9,664 bases of DNA from JBMDXB01 sp048594975 (GCA_048594975.1 JBMDXQ010000053.1:1-9664), one strand, 5' to 3'; shown: positions 1 through 6,893, counted from the first letter of the stretch. The notes: a model not told the origin generated them from the letters alone. A program made the numbers and translations.

Positions 1-321
1 GGGATACGCCCGTGACGCGTGGAGTCGCTCTTCGGCTCCGCCTCGGCCTCGCGTGTCCAAGCATGAAGTTGGTTGGGACGACGACGCGCAGACTTCCAGC
101 GCGAGTATCACGTCGAATCTGCCGCCGTGAGACGCACAACGGCTGGGCTGCAACGCACGGACGTTTTTGCCGGATTCTCAGAAACCGCGACCACGAGGAC
201 CGAAGTGGACGAATTCAAAACGCATGGGCCGTTGCTTAAGGTCTGCTCAAGGCGCGACTTTAGGCGCGGAAAACACGAACTCCGTGTCCATGTGCGCGTG
301 CACTCGTGCACGCCGTGCAGG
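1..321. other. Intergenic or unassigned left flank
   Basis: No convincing gene was found on either strand. The short open frames here are arginine-rich, lack good ribosome binding sites and show no recognisable domain. On the minus strand this stretch lies just downstream of the PEGA-protein stop codon. The only clear structure is a perfect 8-bp inverted repeat at 296-313, listed separately. A gene running off the left edge cannot be excluded. Confidence 0.5.
296..313 (-). terminator. Hairpin downstream of PEGA gene, possible terminator
   Basis: This is a perfect inverted repeat, GCGTGCAC-TC-GTGCACGC, with an 8-bp GC-rich stem; four loop bases are realistic if the innermost pair opens. It lies 9 bases past the stop of the minus-strand PEGA gene, where a transcription end would be expected. 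No T-run follows it on the minus strand, so it is not a classical intrinsic terminator. It may instead stabilise a 3' end or be a chance palindrome. Confidence 0.3.
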
Positions 322-1593
322 TCATGGCCAGACGAGGCCGGCGCTCGGTCGGGCTGATGGTAGCAGCGGAGTCGCCGCTGGCAACAACTTCACGGCGAGG
401 GGCGTCTCCTTGCCTGCGACCACTGTCACGGACCAGGACCATGGCTGGTGTCCGGGCATGGCCACCCGGATGACACGGCTGCCGGCATTCAGCTCGCGAA
501 TCGTCACCGGCGTGCGGCCACGCGGCACTCCATCGACCGACACGTCCGCGCCTCGAGGGTCCGACGTGACCACCAACGAGCCGACGTAGCTACGCGGCAG
601 CGGCGCGCGCTTCACCGGGATTGCATTCGGTCTCGTACGCGCGTCAGTCGCAGAAGGTGCCCGAGCGCGGGACCGCGTTGCCTTTCTCCCGCCGGAAGAC
701 GGACGTGTCGCCGTGTAACGAACCGAGGCGCTCCGGCGCGTCTCTCGGGACGTCACGGCCGCCGGCCGTTGCCCCGTCGGATTCACCGCGGCGATTCGTG
801 GCACGACGGCCGTGTTCGTGGGTGCCGTGGCTCCCCACCCGGCGTAGATCACCGACGCAAGACAGAGACCTGCCGTTGCCCAGGAGACTCGTCTGACTCC
901 GGTCCGCGAGATCCGCACACGTAGGACCGAAGGCACCGCCGCCAATCGCACCCGACCAGCCGAACGGCAGAACTTTGCCAACTGACGGCCCCGGGAACGC
1001 GCGCGGTCCAGCCCTTCCGACGCTCTCGCGCCGACCGTCCGGCGCAAAGCCGCGTGTCTCACTCGTGCCACACGCGCGAAAAGCGTTGCGATTGTCGAGG
1101 CCGGCGCGTGGTGTCGGCGTGAATCGCGAGTGTAGAGCTGGTGCGACCGCTGGACCAGCGTCACCATAGCCGACGCGAGGTCTGCGGAGGCGAAGTCCGA
1201 GCCGAACAGGGGGCTCTGCGACTCGGACCTGCAAACGGACGAGCGCGTGTCCTGCTGCGATATCAAGCCGCCGCCGGCTTGGCCAGCCGCGTCACGAGCC
1301 GGGGAGAGCGTCCCGCCGAGCTTGCCTGCCGGCGGAAACGGCGCGGTCACCGTGACACCACGCCTGGCTGGACGTGCGTCGAGAGCCGTTTCGTCGAGGA
1401 AGACACTCTCAAGGGCACCTGCGTCGTGCGCAACAGCTCCGTCTGCCACCTCGAGATGCAGGCGGCCGAACGCTGGCTCCCGACCCTCTTCGCTGCTTCC
1501 TTGCTCGAGTGGATTGGAGTTGCGCGTGACAGGAGCTTCAACGGCTTCGGCGTCGCTCGCGCCTTTGTTCAACGGGTCTGGGGAGGTGGCCAT
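322..1593 (-). CDS. Single-pass membrane protein with C-terminal PEGA domain
   Basis: A 423-residue protein that I recognise only by its C-terminal PEGA domain (about residues 338-405). The domain shows the usual pattern VVTSDPRGADVSVDG, then RGRTPVTI, then a GSRVIRVAMPGHQPW turn and a final beta strand. PEGA is a small beta-sandwich domain common on envelope proteins and on extracellular parts of Ser/Thr kinases; its ligand is generally unknown. One hydrophobic segment (about 236-254, SWATAGLCLASVIYAGWGA) probably spans the inner membrane, leaving a long N-terminal part inside and the PEGA domain outside on a Ser/Arg/Pro-rich linker (about 255-335). Residues 1-235 match nothing I know; 150-235 is strikingly arginine-rich, so an old frameshift or a mis-called region is possible. 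The start is supported by GGGAGG (complement of 1599-1604) five bases before the ATG. It is probably expressed alone, 422 bases downstream of the nearest gene. Confidence 0.65.
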   Translation of the reverse strand: MATSPDPLNKGASDAEAVEAPVTRNSNPLEQGSSEEGREPAFGRLHLEVADGAVAHDAGALESVFLDETALDARPARRGVTVTAPFPPAGKLGGTLSPARDAAGQAGGGLISQQDTRSSVCRSESQSPLFGSDFASADLASAMVTLVQRSHQLYTRDSRRHHAPASTIATLFARVARVRHAALRRTVGARASEGLDRARSRGRQLAKFCRSAGRVRLAAVPSVLRVRISRTGVRRVSWATAGLCLASVIYAGWGATAPTNTAVVPRIAAVNPTGQRPAAVTSRETRRSASVRYTATRPSSGGRKATRSRARAPSATDARTRPNAIPVKRAPLPRSYVGSLVVTSDPRGADVSVDGVPRGRTPVTIRELNAGSRVIRVAMPGHQPWSWSVTVVAGKETPLAVKLLPAATPLLPSARPSAGLVWP

Positions 1594-2015
1594 ATCGGCC
1601 TCCCGGGTGGATGATCACCAGGTCAGAGTGACAGTCGTGGACGCCCGGTGAAAGTGGTCGTCCGATCGTGCAGGATGTGTACCGACGACAGCCGCCACGT
1701 CCTGCCCGCTTCTACAGCAGCCCGCCCATCGACCGCGACCGCGACTACTGTGCGAGCTGACCGCTACAGCTCAACGGCAAGGGTTCGTGGTGTGGCGGGC
1801 CTTCCCGGTCGAGCGCCAGGTCGACCAGCGGCGGACGGCACGACAAGGTCGCGGCGGAGGGGTGGACGACGCCGACGATCAGGTCTTTCCGGGAATGATC
1901 GCGCGCGTCCGCCGCGGCGCGTTTGACACGGACTGAGCTGACAAGAATGGCCGTCTTCGTTCCCGTCCGGCCATGACAACCCTGTTGCTGCTGCCGACCA
2001 GGCACCATCTCACTT
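1594..2015. other. Intergenic region with no confident gene
   Basis: This 422-base gap lies between the PEGA gene and the small envelope protein. It should hold the PEGA-gene promoter near its left end, but I see no clear -35/-10 pair there. A plus-strand frame is open from 1652 to the TGA at 1934-1936 (94 codons), but it has no start codon near its beginning and encodes nothing I recognise. A hairpin at 1947-1974 may end the upstream small-protein transcript. Confidence 0.5.
1947..1974 (-). terminator. Possible weak terminator after small protein gene
   Basis: A perfect 7-bp inverted repeat, ATGGCCG and CGGCCAT, with a 14-base loop, lies 41 bases beyond the stop of the small minus-strand gene. 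On the minus strand it is followed by TCTTGTC, a poor U-tract. Position and symmetry suggest a transcription end, but the large loop and weak U-run keep this tentative. Confidence 0.3.
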
Positions 2016-2267
2016 CTATCTGACGAAATTCCAGACAATCGCCACCGGTACGCCGGTCAGTGAATTGGCATCGTCACGCGGGAACGAGTGGATCTTCCCG
2101 TACTCGTCTGCCCAGCCTGCAATGATGACGCGCTCCCCGCCCTCTATCCTCGGTTGGGAAACTTGCGCACGCGCTGTCGGCAGAGTTGCCGGACCGCCGG
2201 CCGACAGCCAGATCAGACAGAGGGCGATCACAGTCAGGACGAACTTCGTGTAGATGTCAATGCGCAT
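2016..2267 (-). CDS. Small secreted or membrane-anchored protein (MRIDIYTK type)
   Basis: An 83-residue protein. The N-terminus MRIDIYTK followed by a hydrophobic stretch (about residues 9-24, FVLTVIALCLIWLSAG) is a pattern I recall from many small uncharacterised envelope proteins of Acidobacteriota and relatives. The segment can act as a signal peptide, with TARA-Q (residues 31-35) as a plausible cleavage site, or as an anchor. The mature part (about 48 residues) ends in VAIVWNFVR and contains a GGERVIIAGWADEYGKIHSF strand-like region; its function is unknown. The start at 2267 is preferred over the in-frame ATG at 2279 because GGAGG (complement of 2273-2277) sits five bases before it and overlaps the upstream ATG. 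It stands alone, with the recombinase remnant upstream and a possible terminator hairpin downstream. Confidence 0.75.
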   Translation of the reverse strand: MRIDIYTKFVLTVIALCLIWLSAGGPATLPTARAQVSQPRIEGGERVIIAGWADEYGKIHSFPRDDANSLTGVPVAIVWNFVR

Positions 2268-2320
2268 GGAGTCCTCCATCGGCGGACAGTGCGTTCGGGT
2301 CCGCTCCGGTTGGCCGAACC

Positions 2321-2566
2321 GACGTTGGTGCGGTGCTGCTGCGGGCGCTGAAGGATCGCAGGCACCGTCGGGTGCATCTGCAAGCCGAACTCGACGCCTT
2401 CAGAATGTGGATCACTTGAGCGCCTTCGATTCCGAGCCGTCCGCCGCGAGCTGCGTCGCCGCGTCGAAGAGTGGCGAGGACTCGTGCAGGGGGATACTCC
2501 CGTGGCCCGGCAAGTGCTCGAATGGAAGATGCTACGTGCCCGTGCCTGTCAGTCAGAGCCAGGTGC
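2321..2566 (+). pseudogene. Remnant of large serine recombinase C-terminal tail
   Basis: Two plus-strand frames carry what looks like one broken protein. The first (2321-2416) reads GAVLLRALKDRRHRRVHLQ then AELDAF before a TGA at 2417-2419. The second, shifted by one base (about 2412-2566), reads SLERLRFRAVRRELRRRVEE, then WRGLVQGDTPVARQVL. The order 'alpha-helical ALxxRxxRRxxLxAEL, then VRxELRxxxxxWRGLLxxxTPxARQVL' matches, from memory, the region near the end of large serine site-specific recombinases from integrated elements. The catalytic serine domain and the recombinase domain are absent, as are the usual last residues, so this is a dead fragment. It fills the gap between two minus-strand genes, in the opposite orientation. 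The match comes from pattern recall, not alignment, so a chance resemblance remains possible. Confidence 0.45.
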
Positions 2567-2569
2567 AGG

Positions 2570-5209
2570 TCAGTCGGTCCGAAGCGCATCCAACGGATTG
2601 ATCTTCGTCGCGCGGCGGGCCGGCAGATAGCTGACCAGCAGCGCGACGGCGAACAGAAGCAGCGGGACCGCTGTGAAGACGCCGGTATCGTGTGCGCTCA
2701 CACCGTAGAGCAACGACGCCGTCAGCCGAACCGCAGCGAGCGCGAGCGGCACGCCGAGGACGATTCCCGCCGCCGCAAGCAACACTGCACGGACCAGCAC
2801 GAGCGCCACGACGTTTCCGCGAGAAGCTCCGAGGGCGATGCGAATGCCGATCTCGTGCTGGCGCTGGCTCACCGAGTAGGCGATGACGCCGTACATCCCG
2901 ATTGCGGCGAGCGCGAGTGCAAACACGGCAAACCCGCCGACGAGTGCGGTGATGATCCGCACGTCCGCCGTTGCCTCCCTGATCACCGTCGTCATCGGTT
3001 TGATGCGGTCGACAGGCAGATCGGCATCGAGCGCGTGAACCTGCTGGCGCACGACGGAGGCCAGCTTCAGGGGATCTCCGGCCGTCCTGACCGCGATCGA
3101 CATCGTTCGAGCCGGACGCCGGCCGGACGGGTAATAGATCTGCGGGCCGGCCTCGCTTGCCGGTCCGTTGTGCCGGACGTCGCCGACGACGCCGACAATC
3201 GTCCCGAAGCGGGTGATCCGATGGCCCAGCGGAGTCTCACCTGGGAAGAACCGTTTCGCGAGGGCGCTGTTGATGAGAGCTACCGGCTGGACAGCATCGG
3301 CAGGCTCGAACTCGCGCCCGAGCACCACCGGTATGCCCATCGTGCGAAAGTACTCGGGTGTCGCCTGGCAGTACTGCGTGGACATGTCCCGCCAGTTGGC
3401 GGGAGCCGGACGCCCCTCGATCGTAAACCCGCCGCCTGCGTATTCCCGGCTCATCGGCAACGGATCCACCGCGCCTGCGCTCGTGATGTCGGGCACGGCC
3501 CGTAGACGGTCGAGCAGCGCGTCGAAGAACTGCGCCCGGATCGCGTCCGAGGCGTACTTGGTGCCCGACAGGCTGACACGGAACGTCAGCAGGCCGTTTG
3601 CCCGGACGCCGGTGTCGATGCGCATCAGGCTGATGAAGCTCCTTGCCATCAGCGCGCCGCCCACGAGCAGCAGCAGCGCCAGCGAGATCTCCACGATCAC
3701 GAAAGCAGACAGCATCCGACCGCTTCTCCGCGCGCGACCGCTGGGGGATGTGCCCTTCAACACCGTCGTCACGTCCGCCTTCGACCCCTGCAGGGCGGGG
3801 ACCAAGCCGAACACCAACCCCGTCAGCAGCGAGACGGCCAGCGCGAAGCCGAGCACCGTGGCGTCGATCCGCAGCGCCGAATCAAGCCCCATGAATGGCG
3901 GAGCGGCCGCACCAACCAGCTTGATGCTCCAGGCGGCGAGCGCCACCCCTAGTGCTCCGCCGCACACGGCAAGCAGCAGCGTCTCGCTCAGCGCATAGCG
4001 CACGAGACGCACGCGGCCGGCGCCGAGCGCGGCGCGAACGGCGAGTTCCTTCGACCGCGCCGCGCTTCTCGCGAGCAGCAGGCCAGCCAGGTTCGCGCAC
4101 GCGAGCAGGAGTCCGGCGCCGACGATGAGCGCGAGCAACTGGAGACGATTTCCCTCGCTGTGCGCCAGGTCGCTGCCCAGGGGGATGAGAATCGCTTCCC
4201 ACCGAGCCTTCCTGTCCGGGCGCTGTTGCGCGATCCGCCGGCTAATCACGTTGAATTCCGCCTGGGCTTGTGCCAGCGACACGTCCGGCTTGAGGCGGGC
4301 CACCACATGATCGCCGTCGTATCGCGTGTGGTAGCCCGGCTGCATGTTCGTCACGATGTCGTACGCCGCCGGCCGCCAGACGTCGCAGGTGAACGTGCCT
4401 GGCAAGGGAAGGCGGGCGGGCATGACACCGATGATCGTGTGGACGGTGCCGTTGAGCGTGAGCTTCTGGCCGAGGACATCGCGCTTGCCGCCGAACCGTT
4501 GCATCCATGCGCCGTGGCTGAGGACCACCACCGGCGGACCTCCGGGACGGTCTTCGGATTCCAGGAAGAACCGGCCCAACGCGGGTTGGACACCGAGGAC
4601 ACGAAGGAACGCTTCAGTCGCAGTGCCGGTCACAATCCGCTCCGGCCCCTCGAAGCCGGGCAGGCTCTGGCCGGTCAGGTTCGACCGCGACCAGCCGTAC
4701 GTGCCCATCGACTCGAACGCGGTGCTCTCCGTGCGCCAGAGGGCGAAATCCGGGAGGGGGACTGTCGCCGACGGGGTCCGGCCGTCGGCCCGGGACTTGA
4801 TTTCGACGAGGCGGTCGGCGTGCGGATACGGGAACGGATTGATAAGGAGAGCGTTGACCAGGCTGAAGACCGTGGTGTTGCCGCCGATGCCGAGGGCGAG
4901 CACGACGATGGCAACCGAGGTGAACAGCCGATCTCTGCGCAGCACGCGAGCGGCGTGGCGGATGTCCTGCGCAAGGCGCTCGAGACTCGTCCAGCCCCAG
5001 ATATCACGGGACGCTTCGCGCAGCAGCGTCGCGTTTCCAAACCGGCGTCGCGCCGCCTCCATCGCTTCGCGCTCACTCATGCCGGCATCGCGGTTCTCTT
5101 CGGCCTGCCGTTCGAGATGGAACCGCATCTCGCGTTGGAGGTCGCGATCGAACCGATTGCGGCGAACGAGCATCCACACTCGCCGCGCGAACTCGCGACC
5201 CGACTGCAT
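2570..5209 (-). CDS. ADOP-family (MacB/FtsX-like) ABC transporter permease
   Basis: An 879-residue inner-membrane protein of the acidobacterial duplicated orphan permease type. Order: a soluble N-terminal helical region (1-80; REMRFHLERQAEENRDAGMS, then EAMEAARRRFGN, the hallmark of this family); a first membrane helix (about 96-122); a MacB-type periplasmic domain (about 130-350); an FtsX block with three helices (about 356-475, containing KELAVRAALGAGR); a fifth helix (about 500-524); a second periplasmic domain (about 535-745); and a second FtsX block (about 752-865, containing HEIGIRIALGASRG) ending YLPARRATKINPLDALRTD. Length and both repeats are complete. No ATPase gene is adjacent, as is usual for this family, so the partner is presumably encoded elsewhere or is absent; the substrate is unknown. 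A GTG at 5221 is in frame, but GGGAGG (complement of 5214-5219) favours the ATG at 5209. It follows the PadR gene by 67 bases and is probably cotranscribed with it. Confidence 0.93.
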   Translation of the reverse strand: MQSGREFARRVWMLVRRNRFDRDLQREMRFHLERQAEENRDAGMSEREAMEAARRRFGNATLLREASRDIWGWTSLERLAQDIRHAARVLRRDRLFTSVAIVVLALGIGGNTTVFSLVNALLINPFPYPHADRLVEIKSRADGRTPSATVPLPDFALWRTESTAFESMGTYGWSRSNLTGQSLPGFEGPERIVTGTATEAFLRVLGVQPALGRFFLESEDRPGGPPVVVLSHGAWMQRFGGKRDVLGQKLTLNGTVHTIIGVMPARLPLPGTFTCDVWRPAAYDIVTNMQPGYHTRYDGDHVVARLKPDVSLAQAQAEFNVISRRIAQQRPDRKARWEAILIPLGSDLAHSEGNRLQLLALIVGAGLLLACANLAGLLLARSAARSKELAVRAALGAGRVRLVRYALSETLLLAVCGGALGVALAAWSIKLVGAAAPPFMGLDSALRIDATVLGFALAVSLLTGLVFGLVPALQGSKADVTTVLKGTSPSGRARRSGRMLSAFVIVEISLALLLLVGGALMARSFISLMRIDTGVRANGLLTFRVSLSGTKYASDAIRAQFFDALLDRLRAVPDITSAGAVDPLPMSREYAGGGFTIEGRPAPANWRDMSTQYCQATPEYFRTMGIPVVLGREFEPADAVQPVALINSALAKRFFPGETPLGHRITRFGTIVGVVGDVRHNGPASEAGPQIYYPSGRRPARTMSIAVRTAGDPLKLASVVRQQVHALDADLPVDRIKPMTTVIREATADVRIITALVGGFAVFALALAAIGMYGVIAYSVSQRQHEIGIRIALGASRGNVVALVLVRAVLLAAAGIVLGVPLALAAVRLTASLLYGVSAHDTGVFTAVPLLLFAVALLVSYLPARRATKINPLDALRTD

Positions 5210-5276
5210 GATGCCTCCCACGTCGCACGTCCGGACCGCAGAGCCGGAACGGCCGTGCGGGCCTTTGGCCGGCGGC

Positions 5277-5612
5277 TTACGCCGGCTCGATGATGCGGAC
5301 GATGGCTTCCATGGCGCGGGTGAAATCCGACACTTCCGCTGCGAGCTGTTTCCGGCCCGCCGGCGTGAGGCGGTAGACCCGTGCCTCGCGTTTCGGGCCC
5401 GCCTTCACCCACTCGGCAGTGACCCATCCCTTCAGGAGTATCTTCTGCAGCGCCGGGTAGAGCGACCCTTCCTCGATCTGCAGCACCTCTTGCGACGCGC
5501 GCCTGATTTCCTGCGCGATCGCGTAACCATGCAACGGGCCGTGCGAAAGGGTCTTGAGGATGAGCATCGTCAGCGTCCCGGGCGGCACGGGAGTCCTGGC
5601 GTCATCTCGCAT
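5277..5612 (-). CDS. PadR-family transcriptional regulator
   Basis: A 111-residue winged-helix DNA-binding protein. The N-terminal half has the typical PadR series: PPGTLTMLILKTLSHGPLHG (helix 1 and turn), YAIAQEIRRASQEVL, then the recognition region EEGSLYPALQKILLKGWVTA, then the wing with AEWVKAGPKREARVYRLT and PAGRKQL. The rest forms a short C-terminal dimer helix ending IVRIIEPA. This size fits the short PadR subfamily. Family members usually repress an adjacent transporter gene and their own gene, with relief by an often unknown ligand. In-frame ATGs at 5642 and 5627 lie in or before the operator dyad and upstream of the predicted transcript start, whereas the ATG at 5612 has an AGAGG/AGGAG-rich leader, so 5612 is chosen. 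The permease begins 67 bases downstream, and pairing of PadR with ADOP permeases is common in Acidobacteriota. Confidence 0.92.
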   Translation of the reverse strand: MRDDARTPVPPGTLTMLILKTLSHGPLHGYAIAQEIRRASQEVLQIEEGSLYPALQKILLKGWVTAEWVKAGPKREARVYRLTPAGRKQLAAEVSDFTRAMEAIVRIIEPA

Positions 5613-5622
5613 GTCTCCTCTC

Positions 5623-5641
5623 TGCATAGATGGTCTATGCA
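5623..5641 (-). promoter_or_regulatory. Operator dyad of the PadR operon
   Basis: A perfect 8-bp inverted repeat, TGCATAGA-TGG-TCTATGCA, begins 10 bases upstream of the PadR start codon and one base downstream of the predicted -10 box, so it would cover the transcription start. A bound PadR dimer there would block transcription of both padR-like and permease genes. The symmetry is seen directly; PadR binding is inferred from position and family behaviour. Confidence 0.7.
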
Positions 5642-5642
5642 T

Positions 5643-5671
5643 AAGCTAGACCGAGTGGATGCTGCAGTCAA
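5643..5671 (-). promoter_or_regulatory. Sigma-70-type promoter of PadR/permease operon
   Basis: On the minus strand TTGACT (complement of 5666-5671; 5 of 6 to the -35 consensus) is followed after exactly 17 bases by TAGCTT (complement of 5643-5648; a weak -10). The predicted start near 5636 falls inside the operator dyad. The -35 and spacing are good and the -10 is poor. Confidence 0.5.
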
Positions 5672-5882
5672 GGAAAGTCGACGCGCGGTTCTCGGTCGGC
5701 TGCGGCTCCAGTCTCCTGCACGTGGAGCGGACCCGTGTTCGGGCGCCTTCATCCCGATGGAGTTGATGGCTGAGACGTTCGGCGAGATCGCTGAACGACG
5801 TGGGTCGACCTCCCGCGTCCGTCATTTCGCCGGCAGTCGCATCGTTCGACCTGGCGAGCACGATCGGCGTGACGATGGGTGA
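5672..5882. other. Gap between barrel protein stop and PadR promoter
   Basis: About 210 bases lie between the barrel-gene stop and the PadR -35 box. Short open frames on both strands are unconvincing, and I see no strong terminator hairpin for the barrel gene. Nothing else is recognisable. Confidence 0.4.
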
Positions 5883-6506
5883 TTAGCGGAGGCGGAAGCC
5901 GACCGTCACGCTGAAGACGCGGTTGTTGAGCCGATCGTTCGGCTCGTTGTCGTCCGTGTTGATCCTCAGGAGGCCGTGCGTGTAGCGGGCCTCGACCAGC
6001 GCGCGCCCGACCTCCGCGCCGAGGCCGCCGACGAGACCGAGGTCGAACGGTTCGATGTCTCGGTCGGCGTCTCGGGTCGCTTCTTCTCCCAGGAATTCGG
6101 CGCTGGCACGCGCGGAAAGCTTGAACGCCGGCGCGGCACCGCCAATAACAAAGACACGCGTGGTCGAGGCCGGGGCGCCGAAGGTGGCGCGCGCCAGCAG
6201 CGGGATCTCGATATAGCGAACCCGGATCTCGATCGAAACGTCCGGGCTGAAGTCCCAGTGCGTGCCCTTCTCCGAGAACAGGCCTTCGACCTGGAACGAG
6301 AAGCGACTGGCGGGCGCCGTGCGGACCCAGACGCCGCCGACGGGCCCGAGCCTCGGCGGGATGTCCGGGTTCTCGTCTTCTTCGGGGGGGAGCGACGCGA
6401 AGTTGATGCCGGCCTTGACACCGACGCTTTGGGCGGACACGGAGACTGGAAGGATCAGGACAGCCGCGGCGGCGTACACCGCGCGGGCAAATCTATCAAC
6501 GGACAC
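5883..6506 (-). CDS. Outer-membrane beta-barrel protein (porin-like)
   Basis: A 207-residue exported protein. Residues 1-25 form a signal peptide: a short basic part (DRFAR), a hydrophobic core (AVYAAAAVLILPVSV) and the cleavage site SVSA-Q. The mature part alternates short amphipathic strands and polar loops: VGVKAGINFASL, GPVGGVWVRT, FSFQVEGLFSEKGTHW, IRVRYIEIPLLARATFG, RVFVIGGAAPAFKLSARASA, LGLVGGLGAEV, LVEARYTHGLLRI and the closing VFSVTVGFRLR. This is the layout of small outer-membrane beta-barrel proteins (OMP_b-brl type, about eight strands). Strand 4 (RYIEIPLLARA) is especially typical. Substrate and role are unknown. The GTG start at 6506 has GAGAGG (complement of 6513-6518) six bases upstream and places the signal peptide at the N-terminus; an ATG at 6596 would add 30 unsupported residues. 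The IS21 element starts 222 bases upstream and may have displaced its control region. Confidence 0.85.
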   Translation of the reverse strand: MSVDRFARAVYAAAAVLILPVSVSAQSVGVKAGINFASLPPEEDENPDIPPRLGPVGGVWVRTAPASRFSFQVEGLFSEKGTHWDFSPDVSIEIRVRYIEIPLLARATFGAPASTTRVFVIGGAAPAFKLSARASAEFLGEEATRDADRDIEPFDLGLVGGLGAEVGRALVEARYTHGLLRINTDDNEPNDRLNNRVFSVTVGFRLR

Positions 6507-6728
6507 TGGGAACCTCTCAATCGTCTCGCGAGGCCGCCAACATGGCAGGCTCGCAGGCCCGGCGAAGATCCGAAGTCTGGGCCACGCTTGCGCCACAGAC
6601 CAGGAGCGCGGTCAGTCCGCTGCTTCGCCAGGAGCAACCGAGGCAGAAGGGTCATGGAACTTCACCCAATCGATGACGGCTGTCAGTCGCGCGCGACGCG
6701 AAGTGTTCTTCGCCCTCGACTCGCGCAT
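6507..6728 (-). other. Upstream region of barrel gene, abutting IS21 element
   Basis: This 222-base leader of the minus-strand barrel gene ends at the left boundary of the IS element. No clear -35/-10 pair was found. A perfect 6-bp stem with a 4-base loop (GCGAAG-TGTT-CTTCGC, 6698-6713) lies 15 bases from the IS boundary; it may be a leftover terminator of a former upstream gene or an insertion hot spot, but neither is shown. Confidence 0.4.
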
Positions 6729-6742
6729 TGCGCGCGCCACGC

Positions 6743-6866
6743 CATCGTGATCACCCATTCCACGCCATCGTGATCAGCCGTTGTACGGCATCGTGATCAC
6801 TCATTCCACGGCATCGTGATCACCCGTTGTACGGGTCGTGATCACCCGTTCCACGCATCGTGATCA
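6743..6866 (+). repeat. Left-end iterated repeats of IS21 element (six copies)
   Basis: The core CATCGTGATCA occurs at 6743, 6766, 6789, 6812 and 6856. A shortened copy (TCGTGATCA, lacking CA) sits at about 6836-6844. Spacing is 23 bp for the first four copies and 22 bp for the rest, about two helical turns, so all copies face one side of the DNA. Most copies contain the 8-bp palindrome GTGATCAC. The spacers alternate between a TTCCACG type and a TTGTACG type. These are presumed IstA binding sites, by analogy with multiple terminal repeats in other IS21 members. Confidence 0.85.
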
Positions 6867-6877
6867 CCCCGACAGCC

Positions 6878-6893
6878 GCGGGCTGAAGCCCGC
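6878..6893 (+). promoter_or_regulatory. Hairpin in the istA leader
   Basis: A perfect inverted repeat, GCGGGCTGAAGCCCGC, has a 6-bp stem and a TGAA loop (7 bp if the loop closes to GA). It lies between the left repeats and istA. It could damp transcription entering from outside, a known theme in IS elements, or be a REP-like intergenic palindrome; position alone supports the first. Confidence 0.4.

Noticed and set aside
644..1234. Alternative minus-strand frame inside the PEGA gene
   Set aside because: It lacks a recognisable domain, and the main frame has a strong ribosome binding site, a membrane helix and a PEGA domain in continuous phase.
2471..3505. 344-codon plus-strand open frame opposite the permease 3' half
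   Set aside because: It encodes an improbable Arg/Asp/His-rich protein and mirrors the permease codons; the permease is clearly the real gene.
4160..5293. 377-codon plus-strand open frame
   Set aside because: It is another antisense shadow of the permease with no recognisable motifs.
4344..5882. 512-codon plus-strand open frame opposite the permease and PadR genes
   Set aside because: It is antisense to two well-supported genes, has an arginine/serine-rich composition typical of a high-GC shadow frame and shows no domain.
5976..6773. 265-codon plus-strand open frame opposite the barrel protein
   Set aside because: It runs across the IS boundary and is rich in Arg/Asp/Gly; the minus-strand frame has a signal peptide, a ribosome binding site and beta-barrel strands.
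6743..6866. Regular repeats resembling a short CRISPR array
   Set aside because: The repeated core is only 11 bp, the spacers are 11-12 bp and themselves alternate between two types, the same motif is inverted at the other IS end, and no cas genes are near.
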